64,000 nucleotides of DNA from Chitinophagaceae bacterium UBA4857. Lineage in GTDB: Bacteria > Bacteroidota > Bacteroidia > Chitinophagales > Chitinophagaceae. The notes under the pieces are model-generated. The model saw only the letters and a program-made list of their open reading frames with translations, was not told the DNA's origin and searched no databases. The translations under genes were made by a program, and so were the position numbers. The stretch's first letter is position 1. Each line of letters begins with the position of its first letter. The stretch is from positions 95,886-159,885 of the forward strand of contig DHEF01000002.1 in assembly GCA_002399735.1 (NCBI GenBank), in the 5' to 3' direction. Positions 1 through 9,255 of this stretch are shown here, piece after piece.

Positions 1-880
1 CCCCAAACGTGACCTTGCAGGCGATTTAAGCAAAGCCATCAAAGCCTCCGGATTGCACATGGGCTTTTATTACTCCTTGTACGAATGGTATAATCCCTTG
101 TACCAGCAGGATGTACATAAATACGTAAACGAACACATGCTACCGCAAATGAAGGATTTGGTAACCCGTTACAAGCCCGACATAGTTTGGCCTGATGGAG
201 AATGGAGCCAGTCCGATACAACCTGGCGCAGCACTGAGTTTGTAAGCTGGTTGTTTAACGAATCGCCGGTAAAAGAAACGGTAGTGGTTAACGACCGCTG
301 GGGAACAAAAGAACGTATCCACGGAAGTTTTACGACAACCGAGTACGGACACGGTAATGCCAGCTTAACCAAACCTTGGGAAGAGTGTAGGGGCATTGGT
401 GAATCATTCGGCTTTAACCGAAACGAAAACCTGGAGCAATATTTAAGCAGCGGTGCCTTGATTAATTTATTGGTAGATGTAGTTTCTCGTGGCGGCAATT
501 TATTATTAAACATTGGCCCTGCGGCTGATGGTACTATACCTGTAATTATGCAGCAGCGTTTAAAAGACATGGGTGATTGGTTAAACATTAACGGCGAAGC
601 CATTTACGAAACCACTGCCTGGAAAGATGCTCCCGTAAAAAAAGACATACCTGTTTATTATACCCGCAAGGGAAATGACGTTTATGTTATCAGCACAAAA
701 TGGCAACCTACTATAAATGTAAACGGCATTAAAAAAGGCAAAGTAAGTATGTTGGGTTACAATGGTAGCGTTAAACATCAACAAAAAGGTAATGGCATAA
801 CTATTACTGCACCGGCTTTAACACCAGCCAATAATCCAAGTCAGTACGCTTGGGTATATAAAATAAGCGGGGCGTTTTAA
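1..880 (+). CDS. GH29 alpha-L-fucosidase, C-terminal part (5' end outside window)
   Basis: The reading frame is already open at base 2 and runs without a stop to 880, so only the 3' part of the gene is here. The protein shows the GH29 fucosidase pattern: a barrel strand reading GLHMGFYYSLYEW, then DIVWPDGEW, whose Asp matches the usual GH29 nucleophile position, then NRNENLEQYLSSGALI and the GGNLLLNIGPAADG motif typical of the family. The last ~90 residues form the small beta-rich C-terminal domain. GH29 enzymes release terminal L-fucose from glycans, normally in the periplasm or at the cell surface. Its stop codon overlaps the stop of the convergent glycosylase gene in a shared TTAA. Confidence 0.9.
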   Translation, partial: PKRDLAGDLSKAIKASGLHMGFYYSLYEWYNPLYQQDVHKYVNEHMLPQMKDLVTRYKPDIVWPDGEWSQSDTTWRSTEFVSWLFNESPVKETVVVNDRWGTKERIHGSFTTTEYGHGNASLTKPWEECRGIGESFGFNRNENLEQYLSSGALINLLVDVVSRGGNLLLNIGPAADGTIPVIMQQRLKDMGDWLNINGEAIYETTAWKDAPVKKDIPVYYTRKGNDVYVISTKWQPTINVNGIKKGKVSMLGYNGSVKHQQKGNGITITAPALTPANNPSQYAWVYKISGAF

Positions 881-1524
881 CCGGCGTTTTTGCCTTTGGC
901 AGTAGATTTCTTACCGGCAGTATTGGGTGTATTGTCCTTCCAGTTCCAAAGGTGTAAGCAAGCATAAGTTCTGTATGGCGACCATTTTTTAGATATACGT
1001 AACATATCCAGCTTTAATGCTTTTTTATCATCGGTATTAAGTTTGTACAACTTTACCATGGCTTGTTGTATACCTAAATCATCAACAGCAAAAACATCTT
1101 CACGGCATAAAGCAAACATCAGCATCATTTCTACCGTCCAGCGGCCTACCCCTTTTATTTGTGTTAGGTAGGTAATGATGGCTTCATTATCCATTTTGTT
1201 TAACACTTTATAATTAATGCCATGTTCTATATCAAAGCGGGCAACATTTTGTATATAACTTACTTTAGCATTAGATAAACCTATGGCTCGTAATGTTTCA
1301 AACGGAGTAGCTTCAATAGCTTCCGCAGTGGGTACTTCATTATTATACAATGCTAAAAACCTATCGTAAATAACAGCGGCAACTTTAGTAGAAAGTTGCT
1401 GACTCATAATAGAGCCACACAAATACAAACACAGGTTCTTTTTCTTTTTTAACGTATGGGTATTGCCGCTTGATAACAGTTGCAAAAACTTTTTATCTTT
1501 TGATAAATGAAGAACGTATTCCAT
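877..1524 (-). CDS. DNA-3-methyladenine glycosylase (HhH-GPD family)
   Basis: 215-residue protein beginning MEYVLHL. It carries the helix-hairpin-helix signature QIKGVGRWTVEMMLMFAL followed by VDDLG, whose second Asp is the expected catalytic residue, and an upstream IMSQQLSTKVA segment, all as in AlkA-type base-excision glycosylases that remove alkylated purines. A longer reading to 1590 would run 44 bases into aat, so the ATG at 1524 is preferred (22-base gap to the aat stop). The tail is Lys-rich and low in complexity. It is probably the last gene of a clpS-aat-glycosylase transcript. Substrate choice within the superfamily is inferred. Confidence 0.85.
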   Translation of the reverse strand: MEYVLHLSKDKKFLQLLSSGNTHTLKKKKNLCLYLCGSIMSQQLSTKVAAVIYDRFLALYNNEVPTAEAIEATPFETLRAIGLSNAKVSYIQNVARFDIEHGINYKVLNKMDNEAIITYLTQIKGVGRWTVEMMLMFALCREDVFAVDDLGIQQAMVKLYKLNTDDKKALKLDMLRISKKWSPYRTYACLHLWNWKDNTPNTAGKKSTAKGKNAG

Positions 1525-1546
1525 TGAAACAATGTTAAGGTTATTG

Positions 1547-2191
1547 TTAGATATACTTTGTAAGATACTCCTGAAATTCGGCTCCTTCAATCATTCTGGC
1601 ACCTAAGGTTTCTAAATGTGGGGTGTACACCTGGCAATCTATTAATTGTATGCCTTCGGCTTGTAGTTGTTTAACCAGATTAATAAAAGCAAATTTTGAT
1701 GCGTTGCTAACATGGGCAAACATACTTTCTCCAAAAAAGATTTTACCCATTTTTATACCATACAAACCGCCTACCAGTTTACCGTTACTCCAGGCTTCGG
1801 CGCTATGCGCATGGCCTAATTGGTGTAAGTTATTGTAAGCTTGTTCCACTTCGTCTGTTATCCAGGTGCCATCCTGATCAGGCCTGAAAGTTTCTTTGCA
1901 ATGATGTATTACTTGTGCAAATGCCCGGTTAATAGTAAACCTGAAACGATCGTTGCGCAAAACGGGTTTCATGCTTTTACTAATATTCAGTTCATCTGGA
2001 AAAAGTACAAACCTTGGCGAAGGGCTCCACCATAAAATATCCTTGCCTTCGTACCAGGGAAAAATACCTTTGCGGTAGGCTAGTAGTAAACGTTCAACTG
2101 ATAAGTCGCCACCAATGGCCAACAAGCCATCCGGTTCGGCTTCATGTGCCGGTGGAAAAACTAATTTATCGTCTAAAATATGTAGGGGCAT
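1547..2191 (-). CDS. aat: leucyl/phenylalanyl-tRNA-protein transferase
   Basis: 214 residues, normal size for Aat. Conserved blocks are visible: FPPAHEAEPDGLLAIGGDLS, GIFPWYEGKDILWWSPSPR and GGLYGIKMGKIFFGESMF, plus the LIDCQVYTPHLETLGARMI segment near the end. Aat adds Leu or Phe from charged tRNA to proteins with N-terminal Arg or Lys, creating primary N-degrons for ClpS-ClpAP. The adjacent clpS gene lies 35 bases upstream on the same strand, so the tagging enzyme and the adaptor that reads the tag are neighbours. Cytoplasmic. Confidence 0.95.
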   Translation of the reverse strand: MPLHILDDKLVFPPAHEAEPDGLLAIGGDLSVERLLLAYRKGIFPWYEGKDILWWSPSPRFVLFPDELNISKSMKPVLRNDRFRFTINRAFAQVIHHCKETFRPDQDGTWITDEVEQAYNNLHQLGHAHSAEAWSNGKLVGGLYGIKMGKIFFGESMFAHVSNASKFAFINLVKQLQAEGIQLIDCQVYTPHLETLGARMIEGAEFQEYLTKYI

Positions 2192-2226
2192 ATAAGTGGG
2201 TAGCCCTGTATGCAGGCATCAAAAGG

Positions 2227-2526
2227 TTAAGCCATTACTTCCAGCGTAGCACCAATACCACGTTCGGTAATGGCATCACACATAGGTTTTAAATCGTCGT
2301 ATTCGCCTTGTTTAACGGCATATTTTCCTTTGTAATGTATAAAGTAGGAGCATTGTTCTGCCTGTTCAGGTGTTTGATGACAAACTTCTATTAATGTTTC
2401 AATCACCCATTCAAAAGTATTCACCTCGTCGTTCCATACAATAAGGCTGTAAGGTGGTTCTAACATGGTCAATACATCTGTATCCACACTTTCCTTTGTA
2501 TGTGTATTGCTGTTGTAAAAGTTCAT
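2227..2526 (-). CDS. clpS: ATP-dependent Clp protease adaptor ClpS
   Basis: 99 residues with a flexible N-terminal tail (~25 residues) and a compact domain beginning PYSLIVWNDEVNTFEWVIETL, matching the ClpS N-degron pocket (N-D-x-x-T, then the helix with VIE). CHQTPEQAEQ and the closing ERGIGATLEV strand also fit. ClpS binds proteins with bulky hydrophobic N-terminal residues and hands them to the Clp unfoldase. It is first in the clpS-aat-glycosylase run. The ATG at 2526 is the only good start. Confidence 0.93.
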   Translation of the reverse strand: MNFYNSNTHTKESVDTDVLTMLEPPYSLIVWNDEVNTFEWVIETLIEVCHQTPEQAEQCSYFIHYKGKYAVKQGEYDDLKPMCDAITERGIGATLEVMA

Positions 2527-2782
2527 GATTCAAAGGTAAAAAACTTACTTTAAAAATATAGCATCTTTTAACAAGTGCAAAATAGCTACTGAAAAACAAA
2601 ACATTATAACAGCCCTGCGCTTAAATTGTTGAAGTATTTAGGGCAATTAATACAATTATGTTACTGGTTTTTAACCCCGAGTTGGCCTTGTGTGTTTACT
2701 ATGGGGCGACGCTATTTAGGGAAGTACAAAATGTACGCAAATTTGTGAATTGTCAATTCTTAACTGTCAATTGCAATTGGGT

Positions 2783-2967
2783 GAGGGATGGAAGCGGCAT
2801 CCTTTTGCGCAGCATCGGCTAATGGTAGCGTGGGGCAAAAGATACAGCATAAGCGAGCATTAGAGCAATGGTATTGCTTTAATCGAAGCTTACTAACGTA
2901 GTTAGCCCGACCCTTTAGCCCCGTGTTAGGAAACAAGGCGACGCAGGAGCCGTAGCTTTGCGTTACA
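2783..2967 (+). repeat. dispersed repeat, copy 1 (GGATGGAAGCGGCATCC type), interrupted
   Basis: The stretch from GGGATGGAAGCGGCATCC through CTTTTGC...GGGGCAAAAGAT matches a second copy at 46101-46196. In this copy the line is broken after AAAAGATACAGC by about 55 bases that form an imperfect hairpin (ATTAGAGCAAT, then ATTGCTTTAAT), after which AGCCCGACC resumes. No gene was found between clpS and the regulator (2527-2995). Confidence 0.7.
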
Positions 2968-2995
2968 CGGGGGAGGGGCACCCCATACCTATTAA

Positions 2996-5938
2996 TCAGG
3001 CTGTTGTTGTTTTTCCGTTTGTATGAAAATCGAGAAAATAAGTAAACAGATTTGTTTCGGTGGATATGTTTAATTTTTTGCGTAAGCGGTAGCGGCTTAT
3101 TTCTACACCACGTACAGAAATATTCATTAGCTGTGCAATTTCCTTGGTGCTTAAATTCATGCGTAAGTAAGCACAAAGTTTTAATTCGTTGGCAGTAAGG
3201 TTATCGTGTTTTGCTTTTAGGGCAATGAAAAAATCGTTATGTACTTTATCAAAGTGTACGGTAAAATGTTCCCAGTCTTTATCGGTTTTTTCTTCTTCGT
3301 TTAATGATTTTATCATGCGCTTAAATGCATCCAGTGCATTTTCGTCGTTGATATTTTTGGATAATTGTTGCAGTTCTTCTTTTAATTTATGAATAAGCTC
3401 TCCCTTTTTTAATAAGTGCATAGTAGTGGAGGCCATTTCTTTGTTTTTAAACTGGATTTCCGATTCGAGTTTTTCGTTTTTTAGCGTGATGATTTCTTTA
3501 TCGGTTCTGTCTTTTTCTATTTGGTGTTGGTATTGTTGTTTTTTTTGTTCTTCGGCATATCTGTCTACCTCCAACTGGTGTAAATATTGTAACCGTTGCT
3601 GCTCTTGCTCGTATGTTTTTCGTTGCCGTGCAAATTTTCTTTTTTGTGATTTATACAATAAATAAATACCATACAAAGCCAGAATAAAATAGAAGGTATA
3701 TGCCCACCACGTAAAGTACCAGGGCGGTAAAATAGTAAAAGTATAACTGTATTCTTCGGATGCATTACCCAAATTGTTGCGGGCTTTTACATGAAAAGTG
3801 TAGCTGCCGGCAGGTAAATAGGTGTATTCTTTTTCTGTTTTATTATTCCAGTCTGACCATTTTTTATCGTAACCTTTTAAAAAGTAACTATACTCAATAT
3901 TTGATTGTTGCTCGTAAAATGGTGAGGAAAACTGAAAGTGAAATGTATTGGAGTGGTAGGGTACCTTGGGGTTGTCCTGCCCCGTAAAGTAACCGCCAAA
4001 AATAAGACTGTCGGTTTTGCCCTGTGTTTTAGCAATACGTAATTGTACAATAGGGGTAATGGTTTGTTGTTTGTATTTATTGTAGTTAATATGAAAATAT
4101 CCTTTTTCGCCGCCTACAAAAATATTGTTTTCGTTAGCAGGAAAAACCTGTTCAAAACCACTAACCATGCGGCCGTTTAACTCGGCTATATATATAATAC
4201 GTGGTGTGGAATTACTAAAATCTACAACGCCTAGGTTTTTATCATATACAAACCACAGGTTGCCTTCTGTATCTTCTTTTAGATAACGGATAACCGTTTT
4301 GTTGAAAATATTATTGAAGTAGGGTGATGGAATAAATTTATCCTCGGTCGGGCTGTACTCCAATATACCTTTTTCGGTAGTAGCAATTATCTGGTCCTTA
4401 ATTTTAAAAATATAATTACCGCTTTCGCCCAACCCGTGTTTATCCAAATTGGTATAAGCTTTTACAGAGGTGGTTCCATTTTGGTAATCTACCCGGAAAA
4501 CACCTTTGTAGGGATGCGATACCCAAATGGTATTATTATGTACGGCTACAAATCGAGACGATTCAAAAGGAATGTCAATGTTTTTTTGGGTGATGGAGTT
4601 ATTATTATAGTCATATAGCCTGATGCCATGATAAGTACCGGCAACCACAATAGGCGAGGGGGAAATGGAAGTAAGGGGTTGAAAAGACCAGAAGCCACTG
4701 GTTTTATCCTGTAGTGTTGCCTGATTTTTATTTACGGTAAACAGCCCTTCGTGGTGGCCAATGAGTAGCTGGTTGTTTACCAATGAAAGATTCCAGGTTT
4801 GGCCGCGGGCATTGCTCACTTTTTCAAAAATACCTTTGCAGAAACTATAATCTGTTTCGGTATGAAGCGGGGTAGTGTAAACGCCATTGGTGGTGGCTAA
4901 ATACAATTGTTTTTGGTGTATAATGGCCGAGTAGCCGGACACATCATTATCAGATTCGGGTTGTATGTTTTTTATGGCACTATTGTAGGCTATAAAGTCA
5001 ATGCCATTGTCTAAACCCAGCCAGATGTTTTTATGTTTATCTGCAAAAACACTGAGTATATTATTGTTTTGTAACCCTTCCTTGCGGGAAAAATTTTGTA
5101 CGGGCTGTAGTTTTTTATCAATTACAATACAACCGTGGGTACTGGTGGCCAGCGCAATAGTGTTGTCGTCAATTAATGTGGCATCATAAATATGGTAATT
5201 GGCAATTACATCAAGCTGCGGGGTTTGTACCGGTTTTATGGTATTGTTGTGATAAAGGAAAAGTCCGTTTTTTAAAGTTACAATCAATGTACTGTCGGTA
5301 CCAATAGGCATAGAGGCGGTTACCAGGTAACCTTCGGGCATTTTTTCAGGACCAATTATCCGGTTCCAGGTTCCGTTTTCAAATTTTACAATGCCGTTAG
5401 AAAACTCCTGGGCTATAAGACTATTGCCGGCAGCAAGACCAATGTACAACCATATTGGGGCCGGGTATACATTTATGTGATTATCCCGTAGTTCAAAAAT
5501 GGCTTCTGTGGCTCTGAAAAAAACACTGTTGTTGTAGCAGGTAATATCCCACACATCAGAAAATGAACGGTTTTTTTCCGGGATTAAGGCTTTTAAACTT
5601 TTATAAATAAGTTGTCCGTTTTTACCGGCCTCAAAGTATCCAAACTCGTTTTGTGCCCCCACATAAATGGTGTTTTTATCGTCAATAGCAACAGATCGGG
5701 TGATGGTTTTGTTGGGAACGGCGTAGGTTTTCCAGTAAACGCCATCAAAACTTACAATGCCTTCATTATTAGCAAAATATAAAAGATTGTTTTTGTCCTG
5801 GGCAATATCCCAGTTTTGGGTGCCGGCTTTATAGGTATGCTTGGCATAATTAATAATATCAGGTAAGCCAATGGTGTTTTGGCTCACAGCAAGTAATGTA
5901 ACTCCAAAAAGGAGCAAGAGGGTTAAATGCAGTTTCAT
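2996..5938 (-). CDS. membrane-anchored beta-propeller/Y_Y_Y regulator with LuxR-type HTH
   Basis: 980 residues starting MKLHLTLLLLF with a signal peptide (the TTG six bases upstream is not needed). A long periplasmic sensor follows, with repeated propeller-like strands (NLLYFANNEGIVSFDG, KNIWLGLDNGIDF, GNLWFVYDKNLGVVDF), then a Y_Y_Y domain around residues 670-745 ending in YTFTILPPWYFTWW, one TM helix (~750-770), a Glu/Lys-rich coiled coil, and a C-terminal HTH (NELKLCAYLRMNLSTKEIAQ). There is no kinase or receiver domain, so it should signal straight from the periplasm to DNA. It is divergent from the susC-led glucan locus and is probably its activator; the sensed oligosaccharide is inferred. 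Confidence 0.85.
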   Translation of the reverse strand: MKLHLTLLLLFGVTLLAVSQNTIGLPDIINYAKHTYKAGTQNWDIAQDKNNLLYFANNEGIVSFDGVYWKTYAVPNKTITRSVAIDDKNTIYVGAQNEFGYFEAGKNGQLIYKSLKALIPEKNRSFSDVWDITCYNNSVFFRATEAIFELRDNHINVYPAPIWLYIGLAAGNSLIAQEFSNGIVKFENGTWNRIIGPEKMPEGYLVTASMPIGTDSTLIVTLKNGLFLYHNNTIKPVQTPQLDVIANYHIYDATLIDDNTIALATSTHGCIVIDKKLQPVQNFSRKEGLQNNNILSVFADKHKNIWLGLDNGIDFIAYNSAIKNIQPESDNDVSGYSAIIHQKQLYLATTNGVYTTPLHTETDYSFCKGIFEKVSNARGQTWNLSLVNNQLLIGHHEGLFTVNKNQATLQDKTSGFWSFQPLTSISPSPIVVAGTYHGIRLYDYNNNSITQKNIDIPFESSRFVAVHNNTIWVSHPYKGVFRVDYQNGTTSVKAYTNLDKHGLGESGNYIFKIKDQIIATTEKGILEYSPTEDKFIPSPYFNNIFNKTVIRYLKEDTEGNLWFVYDKNLGVVDFSNSTPRIIYIAELNGRMVSGFEQVFPANENNIFVGGEKGYFHINYNKYKQQTITPIVQLRIAKTQGKTDSLIFGGYFTGQDNPKVPYHSNTFHFQFSSPFYEQQSNIEYSYFLKGYDKKWSDWNNKTEKEYTYLPAGSYTFHVKARNNLGNASEEYSYTFTILPPWYFTWWAYTFYFILALYGIYLLYKSQKRKFARQRKTYEQEQQRLQYLHQLEVDRYAEEQKKQQYQHQIEKDRTDKEIITLKNEKLESEIQFKNKEMASTTMHLLKKGELIHKLKEELQQLSKNINDENALDAFKRMIKSLNEEEKTDKDWEHFTVHFDKVHNDFFIALKAKHDNLTANELKLCAYLRMNLSTKEIAQLMNISVRGVEISRYRLRKKLNISTETNLFTYFLDFHTNGKTTTA

Positions 5939-6135
5939 TGACAAGAATCAATCTGTAAAATAAGAAAATTATTAATTGATGTAGCATTGAAGGGGCATTT
6001 TTAATGAGTTTAAGGCTTATGATGTAGTAGTGATGTAGTGTAAATAATGGATTTAGTCTATTTTGAGGTTACTTTTATTGACGATTGTTCTAAACCTTCA
6101 TGGGGTCATCCCATACACTAACTAAAAGCTTGTAT

Positions 6136-9100
6136 ATGAAATCCAAAATTGTACTGTCCGTCTGGGCACTACTACTGCTTCAACTGCTATTTATTAATGA
6201 GTCCTGGGCTCAAACTGCAAAAATCTCAGGAAAAGTCACATCCAAAGCAACCGGCGAAATACTTGTCGGCGCAAATGTGTCTGTAAAAGGTACAACTACA
6301 AATACGCTAACTGATGAACGGGGGGCATACACTATTAATGCCAGTCCGGGTGATATATTAGTAGTGAGTTATGCTGACATGACAACATTTGAACAGCAGA
6401 TTACTCAAGGTGGGGTTTACGATTTTAGCCTTGATCGCCAATTAGGTGATTTGGATGAAGTGGTGGTAATTGGTTATGGTACGCAAAAAAGGCGATCGGT
6501 AACCGGTGCTGTTTCAAGTGTTAAAGCAGCCGATTTAGAAAATATGCCGGTAGTAAGGGTAGAAAACTCTTTACAAGGCCGTGTTTCGGGTGTACAGGTA
6601 ACTGCCAATTCGGGGCAACCGGGTGATGCTTCTAAAGTAAGAATCAGGGGTACATCAAGTATTGGTGCAGGTACCGATCCTATATATATAGTAGATGGGG
6701 TAATTATTCGTGGCGGAATTGATTTTTTAAACCAAGCAGACATAGAATCTATTGATGTACTAAAAGATGCGGCATCTGCGGCAATCTATGGTACCCAAGC
6801 TTCTAATGGTGTAATTCTTGTTACCACTAAAAAAGGAAAAGCAGGCAGAACTGCTGTTACCTATAATGGTTATGTAGGCACCCAGGCTCCCTGGCGTAAA
6901 TTAGAATTATTAAATGCAACCGAATACGCTACATTACAAAACGAAGCACTAATGAATGCGGGTAAACCTATCAGGTTTTCTAACCCTCAGGCATTAGGTA
7001 AGGGTACCGACTGGCAGGCTGCTGTAATGAACAATAATGCCATGATGCATAATCATGAGTTATCCATCTCATCTTCAAACGATAGATCCAGTTATTATAC
7101 CTCATTCGGTTATTTAGACCAAGACGGTATTATTGCAACTTCTAACTCTTTTTATAAAAGGTTTGCTGCCAGGTTTAATTCTACACATAAAATAAATTCT
7201 CGTATCACGTTTGGTAATAATATAGCTTATACTTATACCAGATCAAGAGGAGTAGGTACAAACAGTGAATGGGGAACTCCTTTAAACAGGGCCATTAATA
7301 TGGATCCTTTAACCCCGGTAGTAGTAACTGATCCTACGCAAGCCGGTCAGGCTCCATATACCAACAGTCCTTATGTAGTTAGGGATGCAATGGGTAACCC
7401 TTATGGTATATCTAGTTATGTAACATCTGAAATACTTAACCCTATAGCTGCATTACAAATTGACCAGGGAGTAGGAATGGCACACAAGATTGTGGGTAAC
7501 ATTTTTGCCGAAGTAGAGCTTTATAAGGGTTTGAAGTTTCGTTCTCAAATAAATGGTGACCTGGCTTTTTGGGGTAGTGAAGGATTTACTCCTTTATATT
7601 ATTTAAACAGTATTAACCAAAATGTTGACTTAAACAGTTATTCAAGAAGTCAGAGCCGTGGATTAGTGTATATGTGGGATAATACATTGAGTTATGATAA
7701 AAAAATAGGAAACCACTCTTTATCTGTATTAGCTGGTAGTTCTGCTCAAAAAAACAGAAGTGAATCCATCTCGGCAACTAAACGAGGTATTCCTGTTAAC
7801 AATATCAGAGATGCATCAATGAATTTTCCTGTACCAAGCGAAAACCAGTTCAGTGGTGGTTGGGAAGGTCAGGAAACAATGGCTTCACTTTTTGGAAGGG
7901 TAGTGTATGATTACAATGAAAAATACCTTGTTACATTAATCTACCGTCGCGATGGATCTTCCAAATTTGGGCCTAATAATAAATATGGGCATTTTCCATC
8001 TGCATCAGCAGGTTGGATTATTTCTAAAGAAAACTTCTTTAGTGGTGTAAATAATGTTAACCACTTAAAACTTAGAGCCTCATATGGTATTAATGGTAAT
8101 GACAGAATACGTGATTTTGCATATTTATCTACCGTAAGCGGAGGTCGCTATTATACTGTTAACGGACAATTGATTAATGGTGTTAGTCCAAACTCTTTAT
8201 CTAACCCTTCATTACGCTGGGAAGAAACCTCACAGATAAATATAGGTGTTGATGCAACGGTATTTAATAACTTCTCCATAACGTTAGATTGGTTTAATAA
8301 AAAGACATCAGATATGTTACAAGATGTTTTAATTCCGGGCTATGCTGGTAATGGCGGACCTATTGAAAATATAGCAACTATGGAAAACCGTGGTGTAGAA
8401 TTAGAATTAGGCTATAGAAAAAGAGTAGGAAACTTAAATATTGGCGTAAATGGTAATGTATCTTATTTAAAAAATGAAGTAACTTTTTTAACCAATAACT
8501 CTACTTATATTCCCAATCGTCAAACTTTTAGCCCACAAGGGGTAGAAATGGCACGTATTACCATTGGCCACCCCATTGATTACTTTTTTGGCTTTAAAAC
8601 AAACGGTTTATTTCAAAATGCTCAGGACGTAGCCGGCCATGTAAACAAAGATGGTGGATTATTACAACCCAACGCAAAACCCGGCGATATACGACTGGTT
8701 GATATAAACGGTGATGGTGAAATTAATTTTGACGACAGAACACAAATTGGTAACCCAACTCCTAAATGGACATATGGCTTTACCCTTAACCTTGATTACA
8801 AAAATTTTGATTTAGTAATTTTCGGACAAGGTATTGCTGATGCAGATGTATTTCAGGCTATCAGGAGATTTGATTTACCTGCCGCTAACTATAGCAAAAT
8901 TGCTTTAGGTCGTTGGACAGGTGAGGGTACTTCTAATTATTTTCCTCGTTTAGTAGATGGCGATCCTAACCAAAACTTCAGCCGCAGTTCTGATTTTTAT
9001 ATTCAGGATGCATCATTCTTCCGTTTAAAAACAGTACAGCTTGGTTACACTGTTCCTTCTCATTTATTGCAACGTGCGGGTATTAATAAACTTCGTTTTT

Positions 9101-9237
9101 ATATTATGTCAAACAACCTGTTAACGCTTACAAAATATAACGGTTTCGATCCGGAAATTGGCAGCAGTAATGGTATTGACAGGGGCATTTACCCACAAGC
9201 CAGAGCATTTATAGGCGGAATAAACATAGGGTTTTAA
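6136..9237 (+). CDS. SusC/RagA-family TonB-dependent outer-membrane transporter
   Basis: 1033 residues from the ATG at 6136; a longer reading from 6100 places 12 odd residues before a clean signal peptide (MKSKIVLSVWALLLL...SWAQ), so the internal ATG is chosen. In order: a carboxypeptidase-regulatory-like domain (KISGKVTSKATGEILVGANV), the SusC hinge DLDEVVVIGYGTQ, a plug domain (residues ~115-235, DPIYIVDGVI, ASAAIYGTQASNGVILVTTKKGK), then a 22-strand-type barrel ending in GGINIGF. It imports oligosaccharides, here probably beta-1,3-glucan fragments given the two GH16 genes downstream. The susD gene follows after 18 bases. Confidence 0.93.
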   Translation: MKSKIVLSVWALLLLQLLFINESWAQTAKISGKVTSKATGEILVGANVSVKGTTTNTLTDERGAYTINASPGDILVVSYADMTTFEQQITQGGVYDFSLDRQLGDLDEVVVIGYGTQKRRSVTGAVSSVKAADLENMPVVRVENSLQGRVSGVQVTANSGQPGDASKVRIRGTSSIGAGTDPIYIVDGVIIRGGIDFLNQADIESIDVLKDAASAAIYGTQASNGVILVTTKKGKAGRTAVTYNGYVGTQAPWRKLELLNATEYATLQNEALMNAGKPIRFSNPQALGKGTDWQAAVMNNNAMMHNHELSISSSNDRSSYYTSFGYLDQDGIIATSNSFYKRFAARFNSTHKINSRITFGNNIAYTYTRSRGVGTNSEWGTPLNRAINMDPLTPVVVTDPTQAGQAPYTNSPYVVRDAMGNPYGISSYVTSEILNPIAALQIDQGVGMAHKIVGNIFAEVELYKGLKFRSQINGDLAFWGSEGFTPLYYLNSINQNVDLNSYSRSQSRGLVYMWDNTLSYDKKIGNHSLSVLAGSSAQKNRSESISATKRGIPVNNIRDASMNFPVPSENQFSGGWEGQETMASLFGRVVYDYNEKYLVTLIYRRDGSSKFGPNNKYGHFPSASAGWIISKENFFSGVNNVNHLKLRASYGINGNDRIRDFAYLSTVSGGRYYTVNGQLINGVSPNSLSNPSLRWEETSQINIGVDATVFNNFSITLDWFNKKTSDMLQDVLIPGYAGNGGPIENIATMENRGVELELGYRKRVGNLNIGVNGNVSYLKNEVTFLTNNSTYIPNRQTFSPQGVEMARITIGHPIDYFFGFKTNGLFQNAQDVAGHVNKDGGLLQPNAKPGDIRLVDINGDGEINFDDRTQIGNPTPKWTYGFTLNLDYKNFDLVIFGQGIADADVFQAIRRFDLPAANYSKIALGRWTGEGTSNYFPRLVDGDPNQNFSRSSDFYIQDASFFRLKTVQLGYTVPSHLLQRAGINKLRFYIMSNNLLTLTKYNGFDPEIGSSNGIDRGIYPQARAFIGGINIGF

Positions 9238-9255
9238 TTTAAAAAAACGATTGAA

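Noticed and set aside
2760..3176. 138-codon minus frame
   Set aside because: Covers the dispersed repeat and the end of the regulator gene in another frame; Cys-rich and without domain features.
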